Of a stretch of 64,000 nt of DNA, positions 1-9,184 are shown piece after piece (within the stretch, counting starts at the first letter, position 1; each line of letters begins with the position of its first letter). Source of the stretch: Hemicordylus capensis (Eukaryota > Chordata > Lepidosauria > Squamata > Cordylidae); NCBI RefSeq assembly GCF_027244095.1, contig NC_069658.1:115127501-115191500 (forward strand), in the 5' to 3' direction. Made by a program: the position numbers and the translations under genes. The notes beneath the pieces were generated by a model that saw only the letters and a list, made by a program, of their open reading frames with translations, was not told the origin of the DNA and searched no databases.

Positions 1-453
1 ATGGTGACTGAGTGGGCAGTGGTCATCTCCTGTCCAAGGTGCCTTCTTCTTCTGTTACCAATCCTTCTAACACTGGCCAGCAGTGGGTTCAACCCCACCT
101 GGTGTGTTGGGAATTCAACAGCAGGGGGTGCTGTACCAGGTCCCCTTGCAGGGTTCCGCCATGCTTGTGGCTTTTGTGGTGCCAATACTCCAGCTCAGCC
201 TGTAACAGGGCTAAAGGCTGGACTGCAGGTTTTAGGAACTGCTCACCCAACTCTAAAAAAGGCAACCCCCCTTCCTCATCATCAGGAAAAGGGGCCCAGC
301 CCAATAAACTTGGAAGTACTGGGTCAGCTGTTGGTGGATTATCCCGACCGCTGGGTTACAGCCTATTTGAGGGATGGTTTTAGTGAAGGATTTAGGATCA
401 GGTGGCTTTTGTTGCTTGCAATTTGCGGTCCATATTGGGGAAGGAGACTCTAG
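1..453 (+). pseudogene. gag-like C-terminal part of the DIRS fossil
   Basis: Short stretches resemble the C-terminal half of reptile DIRS-order gag. One is a cysteine-rich segment near 110-210 and another, near 300-400, reads PINLEVLGQLLVDYPDRW then GFSEGFRIRW. The two lie in different frames, and the copy is broken. Its start is unknown because the element enters from the window edge. It is recognised mainly by its position just upstream of the reverse transcriptase and by remembered similarity to reptile elements. Confidence 0.55.
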
Positions 454-639
454 TTTTTAAAAAGACTGGTAGGGTCCTGGGCTCCCCCCACCTTTCTTAA
501 CCTGAAAGTGTCACCTTTGATAGTGGTCACCAAAAAGACCGCTGGCAAATTTTGCCTAATACACCATCTTTCTTATCCCAAGGGGTCATCTGCCAATGAT
601 GGGATCCCTGAGCATCTATGTTCAGTGTGATACACTTCA

Positions 640-1230
640 TTTGATGAAGAAGTTAGGATGGTAAGGGCTGTGGCCCTTGAGTCCTGTTATCAAAATGTGT
701 CATAGACTCTACTTTCCGCCTTTTGCCCGTGCATCCTTCTGATTTCAATCTGCTAGGCTTCTCCTTTGCCGAAAAGTTTTATTTGGACAGAGCACTCCCT
801 ATGGGTTGCTTGTTTCATGTGTGGCCTTTGAGGCATTCAGCACTTTTTTTTTTTGAATGGGCATGTCTGAGGAAGGCAAGCTACTGGTCTACTGTGCACT
901 TTCTAGATGGTTTTCTTTTTGCTGGCCCGGGGGCTTCTTCAGTTTGCCATCACTTGCTAGGGAGCATTATTCATTTAGTCGTGCAGCTGGGCGGGCCATT
1001 AACTAAGGAGAAGACCGAGGGGCCGGCCACCCAACTATCTTTCCTAGGGATTGAGCTGGATACCATGGTAGGATTTAGTCAGCTCCCAAGGGAAAAGTTG
1101 GAGGGCTTGAGTGAGCTGCTGGGGTCCTTAAGATCTGTCAGGAAAACCACCCTTAGGGAGCTACAGGTGATTATCGGCCAACTTAATTTTACATGTAGAG
1201 TGGTGGCTCCTGGCTGGGCCTTTTAGGCAC
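640..1230 (+). pseudogene. DIRS-type reverse transcriptase relic
   Basis: The frame at 723-1226 carries a recognisable DIRS-type reverse transcriptase. HPSDFNLLGFSF and the DRALPMGC block come first, then the catalytic-region block HFLDGFLFAGPG, then LSFLGIELDT and LRELQVIIGQLNF. The last block is the usual junction toward RNase H. The family normally copies element RNA into DNA using YxDD-type acidic residues. This copy is a fossil and is not expected to be active. Confidence 0.85.
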
Positions 1231-1379
1231 ACCTTTGCAACACTGTGGCTGGAGTTAGATTACCACATCATAAGGTGTGAATCACGGAGCGTATGTGAGC
1301 TTTCCTGGCTGTTTGGAAAGTCTTTTTATGGGAATTTAATAAGGTGTCATTCTGGAAGTCTGAACAGCTGTTAGAAGCT

Positions 1380-1840
1380 GAAATGCAGGTACATTCTGAC
1401 GCTGCTGGGGGGCATCGGATTTGGGGTTTATTTCAGAGGCAAGTGGTGCCCTGCCCAGGGGCCCTTATGATGAGTGGAGAAGGGGATTGAGAGATATCTC
1501 ATGTTCCTGAAGTTTTTCCCCATTATTGTGGCTGTGCACCTATGGTTGGAGGCGTTTTATGACTCTTCCGTCTATTTTTAGTGTGACAACCAGGTGGTGG
1601 TTCAGGTGGTGAACTCTCAGACCTCCCGTTCACCTTGAGTGATGGGGTTGCTACATGCTTTTGTCCTCCAGTGCTTGCAGTTTAATATTCTCTTCCTGGA
1701 GCATCATATCCCAGGGCTCCAGAATGACATCGCTGATGCCCTATTTCGTTTCCAGGTAGCCAGGTTCAGGGAGTTAGGCCCAGAAGCCAGTATGGACATG
1801 GAGATGATGCCAGAGGCCCTGTGGAGGTTTTGTGACTAGA
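1380..1840 (+). pseudogene. RNase H end of the DIRS fossil
   Basis: Downstream of the reverse transcriptase, the frame at 1639-1839 reads LFLEHHIPGLQNDIADALFRFQ. This matches the conserved end of DIRS/gypsy-type RNase H, where IPG, N and IADALSR are typical. Segments near 1390-1600 in other frames fit the earlier part. The family degrades RNA in the RNA-DNA hybrid. The copy is broken. Confidence 0.75.
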
Positions 1841-1844
1841 GGCC

Positions 1845-2640
1845 CATTGGGCCATTGACGCGTCTCTGGCTTCCAGTACAAGGGTTAGCTATCCCTGTAA
1901 GGTAGCTGCTTTTCATGCATTTAGACAGACAGAGGGCCTTTTGGACAGCTGGCCTATCCCACCCAACCACCTTATGCAGTTCTTGGTGTCGCTTCACTCT
2001 TCTGGGTGAGTGACTTCTACACTCACTGGCTATTTGGCCATCCTGTCTTTTGAGGATCAGGTCCAGGGGACTCGGGACACTATGTGAGACTTTAGGGTGC
2101 AGCATATGCTAGAGGGTTGGACCAGGGAGAGATCCTAGGCTATAGATCAAAGGCAGCTGGTGACTGCTGAGCTGCTATCAGCCCTTCTTTTACAGTTTAA
2201 ATCCTATGTAGCTCTCAGTGGGAGGTAGTGCATTTTGAGGCAGCAGCAATGGTAACTTTCTTCAGAGCTTTTCAGCCAAGTGAGGTGCTCCCACGTAACA
2301 ACCAGGCATCTCATGATGAGTGTCTGCAATATGCAGACCTTTCCTTCTCTGAGGCAGCTGTGCAACGGCACTTAGGACATTCTAAGACCAACCAGAGGGG
2401 TAGAGGCCAGGTGATCAAGCTGGCTGCTGTGGCGAGTGCCGCCTTGTGCAGGCCTTCCGGCAATTCATTGTATTTCGATCTGCATCAGCAGGGTTCTTCT
2501 TTGTTCATGCAGATGGCATGCCACTGACTCAATACCAGCTCTGGACTGTGTTGCGTAAAGCCCTCATTCAGTTGAGAGCTGGCCCACCTTTTCAGTCTCC
2601 ACTCTTTCTGCATTGGTGCTGCAACTACGGCCCGTAGGCT
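1845..2640 (+). pseudogene. Tyrosine recombinase (YR) relic of the DIRS fossil
   Basis: The 1845-2100 stretch resembles the N-terminal SAM-like part of a DIRS-order recombinase. The 2228-2637 stretch gives AAAMVTFFRAFQPSEVL, then FFFVHADGMPLTQYQLWTVLRKAL and a trailing histidine-containing block. The second half is the catalytic region, where the family has its R-H-R-Y residues. The enzyme normally inserts circular DNA copies of the element. The part is broken, and activity is not expected. Confidence 0.7.
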
Positions 2641-2689
2641 GGATTTTGCAGACTCAGATATTTAGTGTATTGGGCATTGGAGGTCCAAA

Positions 2690-3430
2690 GTGTTTTTACG
2701 TTATATGCATTAAGTGCTGTTTTGTTATGGCCAGCCTATTGCTGGGTGTTCACCTTTGGTGTTCTTTTGGCAGGTGCTGGTGGAGCAGCGGCTCCTGTGC
2801 GGGTGCTCATCTGCGGCCACTCCCTGGTCTTCTGAGCTTTCAAGGGGGGCAGCATCTTGCATTTTGGTTTCCCAAACCCAACTTGCTTTGGGGGAGCATG
2901 CCAGTGTGTGCTGGTTGTTGGTTTGGGGGCTTGCTGTGGAGCCAGTTGCTTCCAGCATTATGGGATTATTTAGCGGTTAGTGCCCCTCCCCAGGTTTTAG
3001 TAGTGCATTTGGGGGGAAACGATCTGGGGAAGCGAACTGGGCTCTTCTTGATACAGCACACTACCTCCGACCTTGCCACCATTAGTTCATGGATTCCAGA
3101 GGTGATTATAATTTGGGTCAGTTAACTCCAGCACAGATATTGGAGCAGGAGTTCACAATTAGCAGGCAGTTGAGAGGGCCAGGCAGAAGGTCAACGCTGC
3201 CATGGGTAAGTACGTGGCCGTGTGAGGTGGTGCTTTTAAAACACAACCGGGTGTTTTGCACTATTTGCCTCACCTTTTTTGCCCCAATGGGGTACATCTG
3301 TCGACAGGTGGGTGTGATGTTTCATTGGCTAACCTTTGGAGGGGGCTTGCTGTGGTCTTGGAGGGTAGTGGGGCAGGAAAGTCAAGCTAGGCTGACCTCC
3401 TTTGGTGGCAGATACAGTGCAGGCTGGGTG
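2690..3430 (+). pseudogene. SGNH-hydrolase-like part of the DIRS fossil
   Basis: The frame at 2613-3125 contains PPQVLVVHLGGNDLG near 2985-3030, which is block III (GxND) of SGNH/GDSL hydrolases. A GHS-containing block I-like stretch is seen near 2805-2835, and a VHLS block V-like stretch near 3290-3305 in other frames. SGNH hydrolases cleave esters with a Ser-His pair. Such domains are known in some Ngaro-group elements, where their role is unclear. This copy is broken. It sits directly after the recombinase on the same strand, as expected for an element-encoded part and not a host gene. Confidence 0.65.
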
Positions 3431-3837
3431 GAGGTCTAGTTGGGTTGAAATTGGTGAGCACCCTTGGGCAGTTAAAAGGGGTGAATTGGTCAATTGATCC
3501 TTAGAGGCTTTGCGGCTCAGAGATTTTGATTCACCATGAAACCTGCTTCAGAGCTTGACAAACATTAAAGGCTGTGCAGCATGGGGTGTGTGAAGCTCTA
3601 GAAATTGCCCTGACCCTTTGGGTTGACTATGAAGGGGATTAAGCAGGTCTTTCCTGCTTCTATCCTGAGTCAGAGTGTGTTGCCCATTTTTTAAAGGCAT
3701 GGGGAAGGACAACGATGTTTGAACCCGGCCTTTGTTAGGCCCACACTGTTGTGGGGTAGAGTTATTGATCCACAAACAGTTTGCTAATCTGATCAATCAA
3801 TAAAGTTGTGGCCTTTTCATCCAATCTATTTGTGTGT

Positions 3838-4241
3838 GTGTTCCTTGTGGCTGGAGTGTGGGGACAATAAGTTAACCAACTTCATAATTTTTTGGAGTTC
3901 CTGGAGGCAGCGGCGGGGGGGAGGGTCTGGGCCACGCAGAGTCCAATTGCACAGGAACGCGACCTCCAAAATGGCCACCACGCTGAGGGGAGAAGGCTGA
4001 AAACCAGCTGAAGAGTGGACAAACGGTCCAAAGGGGGCCATAAAGAGAGCAGGTGGGGGAGGGGGAACCTCTGGGCACCACCACCCCCCGTCACCTCCAG
4101 GAACTCCCCTGTGGGGGAGTAATGTGTTTTTGTTTTGTTTTTACAAAAAAGGTTCACGAACTCACCACCCTGACTGAACCGAGCCGGAGGGGGTTCAAGG
4201 GGGTGCCGGACCAAACTGGCCCAGTCAGGTTCGAGTCCAGG
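3838..4241. repeat. GC-rich interspersed repeat fragment, unassigned
   Basis: GC-rich sequence with AAAATGGCC, a run of C near 4083 and stretches such as GAACCGAGCC and GGTTCGAGTCC. These resemble the interior of the TAGGGATGTG-ended repeat family seen at 10743, 13492, 55180 and 58365, but neither end is present. It follows directly on the 3' end of the DIRS fossil. No gene is seen. Confidence 0.3.
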
Positions 4242-4945
4242 TACTGATGAACAGCTCAGGTACTGATCAACATGAAGCAGTTATGTAGGACTAACACAGC
4301 CCAGGTGAACCTGTACACAGCTCAGAGAGAAATCATCTGGGTTTAGGGTGGGGAAGGAATGGAAATTCTGGTGGAGTCTGCAACTGCAACTGCAGACTCA
4401 AACTTAGCTGTCTGCCCCAGCCAAAACCAGTAAGCTAGGGTCTCCTGATAGGTCACACCAATAAATCCCTCCAAGTCTGTAATCATCCAATCTCCCTACA
4501 TGGAAGATACCAAAGATGCCATGACATCACAAAATATTGCCTGTATGCAAGAATCTAAGCACAAGACTTTTGATTGTAGGAGACACTTGAGAAGGCAGGA
4601 CCTGACTGGGCCTTCAGGGACTGCACAGGCATATAAGGGCTTGGTTTGGTTCAATTTTTATTAGAGCAAGTGTCAGTTTGCTTTGAGGACAAATAGACTA
4701 ACTGCTAACATCCTGTCAGTCCTGTTTAGCTAGTCTGTCTTCTTAGTACTCCATCTTGACCCACAGGTTCCCACTCGCTCAGCACAGGACAAGAACTCTC
4801 TACCAGAGAAGGCTTGTCTAGCTGATTTCCTTCTGTTCTTCATGAAATGTTTTTAAACTTTTACTGCCCAAGGGAATCTTTGGCTGCTGAGTTGGTTTGT
4901 TGTTGAGTCAATTAAACCTGTATAGGTGGACATTTTGGTGTTACA
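4242..4945 (+). other. Possible solo LTR-like segment
   Basis: No gene is visible. Several traits are LTR-like: a TATAAG box near 4633, a transcript-leader-like T-rich stretch after it, AATTAAA near 4910, and an end near 4945 reading TTACA. The start is uncertain because CAGGTACTGAT occurs twice about 20 bases apart at 4239 and 4258. No partner LTR or target duplication was found, so this is tentative and the family is unknown. Confidence 0.22.
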
Positions 4946-5760
4946 GTGTTTTGATATTATGGGGTATAAGTTTTAATCATTGATTTTATTATTTTTTTGG
5001 TATATGTTTTGTTTTAAAAGCCATTCTGAAACCATTCTAATTAGATGGCAAGATATTAATTCTTAGTCTAAGAAATAAATGAAGAAAGTCCTCCATAGAA
5101 ATACCAACCTGGGGTGCTGTTCTGCTCTTATTAAACCTCCCATTGATTATAAATATGCATTAATATGCAGGCATGCATATTAAAGGAATACATGATATTT
5201 AATTTAATATAATTTCAGGCTAAAGCCCATTTAAGCACATGCCCTTTCTTCTGAATATTTTATGTGCTCATAATTTTTTAGTATTTCACTACAAATGATT
5301 AGTCAACAAAAATGTATTTACAAAGAGCCATATTTACATTAATATCCATGTAGCAAACTTAATTGACCAACGGAAGAGCTGTTGTTGTTCTGGTTATTGA
5401 TGTTGTAGCTGTATCACGGAAGCAGCAATTTAGCAGAAGTCTATAAATAGAAATTATACAGTGGATAGAACTGGCTAGTCTTGTGTTTTTAATATTCCCT
5501 TCAGGGTAAAGTATGACATAACCTAATTACAGTAGTAGAGCTTTCACTGTAAGGAAAATTATTGTTATTCCATTTGACAATCAAGTAATTAGCTTCCCTA
5601 CTGGATGCTTTACCGGACGTTGCTTCTAATTAAGCCATCCACAAGAATTTATTTAAATTTTAGTAAAGGTGTTTCTGCTATAAAAATGAAAGCCTTGTAA
5701 AACATTTTAAAATTAATTCATTTTTGCAAAAGAATAGGCCATGTGGAGTAAGAGGTGGAC
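4946..5760. other. AT-rich unassigned stretch
   Basis: No coding region or recognisable repeat was seen. The sequence is AT-rich and of low CpG content. Positions 5621-5646 are identical over 26 bases to 7212-7237 inside the CR1 element downstream, which makes this the likely template of a repair insertion there. Confidence 0.5.
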
Positions 5761-5990
5761 TTTACTTCCTGCATTCTGGTATTGTTACAATTTGCACATG
5801 AACATAACTGTACTTCTTGTATTTTACTCCTAGAGAAAACATGATTCTGGCTATGTTCCATGCTATGATGTTCAATAGCTTCTTGGGTTTTATGGCTTTC
5901 TCGGAAGTAAGTTGTATTGAAATTAGCATTTGTGTTCCAGTCCAGTGAGAATGACCAGCATGATCAATCCTGGGTATATAGTTGCAATAT

Positions 5991-6173
5991 TCACAAATAC
6001 ACCACAATCATGTGGCTGGTCTCGAGGGAATGAACTTGTTCCCGGAGAGCCAGGAGTTCCTTGCACCGAGCACACACCCATGACTTCTGCCCATGGGGCA
6101 AATAGTCATACATGTGGCACTCTGTGCAATACACTGGGAAGTACCCCCTCCCCTGCTGGCCTTCTATCTTCAT
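5991..6173 (-). pseudogene. Cysteine-rich ORF1-like relic, CR1/L2 type
   Basis: The 60-codon frame has CTECHMYDYLP, then CARCKELLALREQVHSLE. This is a CxxC...CxxC zinc-binding pair followed by a short leucine-heptad stretch. That layout resembles the zinc-finger and coiled-coil start of ORF1 in reptile CR1/L2-type LINEs. Only this fragment is present, and no start or end of an element was found. It may instead be a chance or unrelated relic. Confidence 0.4.
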
Positions 6174-6239
6174 ACTGTTTTTGTTGGCTGTTTACAGTAT
6201 TTAGAGATAGCTTATTAGAAGGATAGGTCTCAGCTGTAA

Positions 6240-6845
6240 TGGTCAGGTATTTACTGTCCAAGCAGCCTTTCCCAAGAATATGAGGAAGAGATTTGTACTT
6301 ATGTTCTCTTCTCCACCAGTCTCCTTGTGATCAACGGGGCTTGTTCCAGGCTCCCTCGCATACATCCCGTTAAATTCCTGCAAAACTCCTATGTCCTGTT
6401 TCCAATTCTGTTCGCTATGCTCTCAGCCCTAAACCTCTTATGTAGAGAGTAGTCTTCCAGCTGACACAGGATGTGAGTCAAAGGAATGTGGGGCCTCCCA
6501 TAGCCCTAGCTGACTCCACCCGCTCCAGGCAGGAATAATCAACAAACACTGGAGTTACCCAACCCTCGCAAATTCTAACCCTTGCAGGGACAAACACCGG
6601 AGTTAGCTAACACTGGAGTTAGCTAATCCTTGCAACTCTAACCCTTGCATTACAAACACACACACAGAGACTAGAACTTATCCCTTAAAGAGAAATCAGC
6701 TCCTGAAAATCTCCCCTCCTCCTGTTAGTTGGTTTGAAGGGGGGAAGGGCTAGATGCTTAGAAAAGCTTGCTCACCTCCCCTAGATGTGTCTGCTCTTCA
6801 CAGAGTAGTCTTGCAACTCAAGAAGAGTAGTCTTCCAACTATACC
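6240..6845. other. Unassigned stretch with short degenerate repeats
   Basis: No gene is visible. Between 6541 and 6650 a unit like ACACTGGAGTTAGCTAA plus CTAACCCTTGCA recurs about three times. The motif GAGTAGTCTTCCAACT occurs near 6445, 6799 and 6825, the last copy immediately before the CR1 element begins. These repeats flank the CR1 5' junction and may reflect the insertion event. Confidence 0.45.
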
Positions 6846-8148
6846 TGGACTTCCAAAAAGCTTTTGACAAAGTTCCTCATCAACGACTCTTGAGGAAACT
6901 TAGCAGTCATGGGATAAAGGGACAAGTACATGTGTGGATTGCTAATGGGTTGAAAGACAGGAAACAGAGGGTAAGTATAAATAGAAAGTTTTCACAATGG
7001 AGGGAAGTAAGAAGTGGGGTACCCCAGGGATCTGTACTGGGACAGGTGCTTTTTAATTTATTCATAAATGATCTAGAAGTAGGGGTAAGCAGAGAGGTGG
7101 CCAAATTTGCAGATGATACCAAACTCTTTTGGGTAGTGAAATCCATAACTGATTGTGAAGAGCTCCCAAAGGATCTCTCCAAACTGGGTGAGTGGGCAAC
7201 AAAGTGGCAAATGCTTCTAATTAAGCCATCCACAAGATTGGGCACATTGGGTTCAATGTTGGCAAGTGCAAAGTGATGCACATTGGGATGAAGAACCCCA
7301 ACTTCAAGTATATGCTGATGGGATCTGAGCTGTCGGTGACTGACCAGGAGAGGGATCTTGGGGTAATAGTGGACAGCTTGTTGAAAGTGTCGACTCAATG
7401 TGTGGCAGCTGTTAAAAAGGCCAATTCCATGCTAGGGATCATTAGGAAGGGGATTGGAAATAAAACAGCTAATATTATAATGCCCTTATACAAAACTATG
7501 GTGTGGCCACACTTGGAGTACTGCGTACAATTCTGGTCACCACATCTAAAAAAGGACATTGTAGAACTGTAAAAGGTGCAGAAGAGGGCAACCAAGATGT
7601 TCAAGGGCCTAGAGCACCTTTCTTATGAGGCTAGGCTACAACACCTGGGGCTATTTTGTTAAGAAAAAAGACAACTGTGGGGAGACATGATAGAGGTCTA
7701 TAAAATCATGCATGGGGTGGAGAAAGTGGATGGAGAGAAATTCTTCTCCCTCTCCCATAACAATAGAACCAGGGGTCATCCCATGAAACTGATTGCCAGG
7801 AAATCTAGGACCAGCAAACAGAAGTACTTCTTCACACAACACATAATCAACTTGTGGAATTCTCTGCCACAAAATGTGGTAACAGCCAACAACCTGGATT
7901 GCTTCAAGAAGGTTTTAGATAATTTAATGGAGGAGAGGTCTATTGACGGCTACTAGTCGGAGGACTCTAGGCCACCTCCAGCCTTGGGGGTGGGGTGCCT
8001 CTGGGTACCAGTTGCGGGGGAGTAACAGCAGGAGAGAGGGCATGCCCTCAACTCCTGCCTGTGGCTTCCAGCGGCATCTGGTGGGCCACTGTGCGAAACG
8101 GACTGCTGGACTAGATGGGCCTTGGGCCTGATCCAGCAGGGCTGTTCT
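6846..8148 (+). mobile_element. CR1-clade LINE, 5'-truncated, ORF2 3' part
   Basis: Reverse-transcriptase motifs of the CR1 clade are clear. DFQKAFDKVPH is near 6850, then SGVPQGSVLG near 7014-7045 and FADDTKLF near 7108-7130 (catalytic ADD). The RT C-terminus GVIVDS...PLYKTMVWPHLEYCVQFWSPHLKKD follows in the frame at 7273-7572, and FSLSHNNRTRGHPMKL and NLWNSLPQNVV in the frame at 7687-7956. The 3' end has the CR1 signature ACTAGATGGGCCTTGGGCCT before 8140. The frame changes near 7212-7260 because a filler segment replaces CR1 sequence, and a stop follows VEL at about 7570. The extreme 3' tip (TATGTTC) resumes at 8449 after a MITE insertion. The copy is inactive and begins mid-RT at the 5' end. 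Confidence 0.92.
8141..8148. repeat. 8-bp target duplication, left copy (GCTGTTCT)
   Basis: GCTGTTCT sits directly left of the MITE at 8149-8440 and recurs exactly at 8441-8448. The duplicated bases belong to the CR1 3' end, which proves that the MITE landed in an already present CR1. Confidence 0.93.
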
Positions 8149-8440
8149 CAGGGGCGTAACTACTATTAGGCAAGGGGAGGCAGTCATCTTGGGGCCCCAC
8201 TGCCTCAAGGGGCCCCCCAGAGGCACATCACATGACTCCCCACCCGCCCATGTTGCAACCCCTATGAATTATGTTGAGTCAAAACTAGATTCAATGTGAA
8301 CTAGATATTCACCGTATTCATAATGGGGATGTGAGTGTGAGTGCACGATATATTGTGAAGTGTGTTTGTGTGTGTGTATCAGCGAGGGGCCCATTTTAAA
8401 ATCTTGTCTCTGAGCCCCCTCCAACCTTGCTACGCCCCTG
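8149..8440. mobile_element. hAT-like MITE, family M1, copy 1
   Basis: A 292-bp element with CAGGGGCGTA at the left end and TACGCCCCTG at the right end, flanked by the perfect 8-bp duplication GCTGTTCT. Terminal CAGGGG and an 8-bp target duplication are hallmarks of the hAT superfamily. There is no coding capacity, so it must have been moved by a transposase encoded elsewhere. A second copy lies at 57790-58092 and shares most of the interior. Confidence 0.9.
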
Positions 8441-8456
8441 GCTGTTCTTATGTTCA
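8441..8456 (+). repeat. Right target duplication and final CR1 3' tip
   Basis: GCTGTTCT at 8441-8448 is the right copy of the MITE target duplication. TATGTTC directly after it is the end of the CR1 3' tail (normally GCTCTTCTTATGTTC-like). It marks the true 3' limit of the CR1 insertion. Confidence 0.88.
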
Positions 8457-9146
8457 ATAGCACAATCATGTGGAAAGCAGCAGGGATGTTTGGGAGCATG
8501 TTTCTTCTGCCCCTTTGCCTGCCATTTGTTTCCCCACCTGCTGTTCACTTACTGCCTTGCCTCCCTTCTTTTCTTTCTCCTTTTCTTCAGTGCTGGAGGG
8601 GGGAAAAAACCTCATCCCTCTCTTCAGCACATTATATTTGAAAACAAGGAAAGTGGAGTGGAAAAAGAGAGTCGAGTAGTAAACTAGAATATTTCCAGTG
8701 GGGTTCATGCCCTGCTTGCTCTGAAGCTCTGCATGTTGCTGCCCCTGGCAACATTGCTAGTGGGCTTCTGCAGTTCTGAGCAAGCCCACCCCAGAAATCT
8801 ACTCATTGGCCTTCTCATTGGAACAGGAAGCATAAAGAGGCTTTCTGGTGCGGGCAGACCTTGCCTCAGTATCAAGGCTTGCCTGATCTGGTGTACATCT
8901 CCTAGTTACTTCTCTTGACTCTTAGCCTGTTGTGACTCTTGACACCTGCTTAAGCCTTCTGGCTCCTGACCTGCTCCAGTATGACCTTTGGCATGGCTCT
9001 GGATTTGGTTTTTGTCTTTCTTGATCAACTGACTAGATGACTTTCCAGCTTGACCTTCTGCATGTTCCTGGCTCTGATTCCTGATAGATTACCCGGCTTG
9101 ACTCCGGGTAAAGAGTAAAGTCCAGTTTGCTGGTGTCTCTGTTGTG

Positions 9147-9150
<4 letters not shown>
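8457..9150 (+). other. Unassigned; possible LTR-like segment
   Basis: No gene is seen. From about 8700 to 9145 the composition changes: CT-rich sequence with a CATAAAGAGG box near 8830 and AGTAAAGTCCAGTTTGCTGGTGTCTC near the end. The end in particular resembles the R/U5 part of some retrotransposon LTRs. No paired repeat or target duplication was found, so the identification is weak. Confidence 0.22.

Positions 9151-9180
<30 letters not shown>
9151..9180. repeat. (CT)n microsatellite
   Basis: Fifteen uninterrupted CT units. Confidence 0.98.

Positions 9181-9184
<4 letters not shown>

Larger units (their letters stand above)
1..3835 (+). mobile_element. DIRS-order tyrosine-recombinase retrotransposon fossil (5' end off window)
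   Basis: Translations along the plus strand give, in order, a gag-like tail, a DIRS-type reverse transcriptase, an RNase H end, a tyrosine-recombinase C-terminal part and an SGNH-hydrolase-like part, followed by a non-coding 3' end with an AATAAA-containing tail near 3802. This order, with a recombinase in place of an integrase and no methylase between RNase H and recombinase, fits the DIRS/Ngaro group. The copy is a fossil with many reading-frame breaks (roughly ten or more), and its 5' end lies outside the window. A related 3' end occurs at 45185-45800. DIRS versus Ngaro placement is an inference from part order and was not tested by phylogeny. Confidence 0.8.

Noticed and set aside
9151-9180. 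CRISPR-like or regulatory repeat
   Set aside because: It is a plain dinucleotide microsatellite. No spaced repeats of CRISPR type occur anywhere in the window, as expected for vertebrate DNA.
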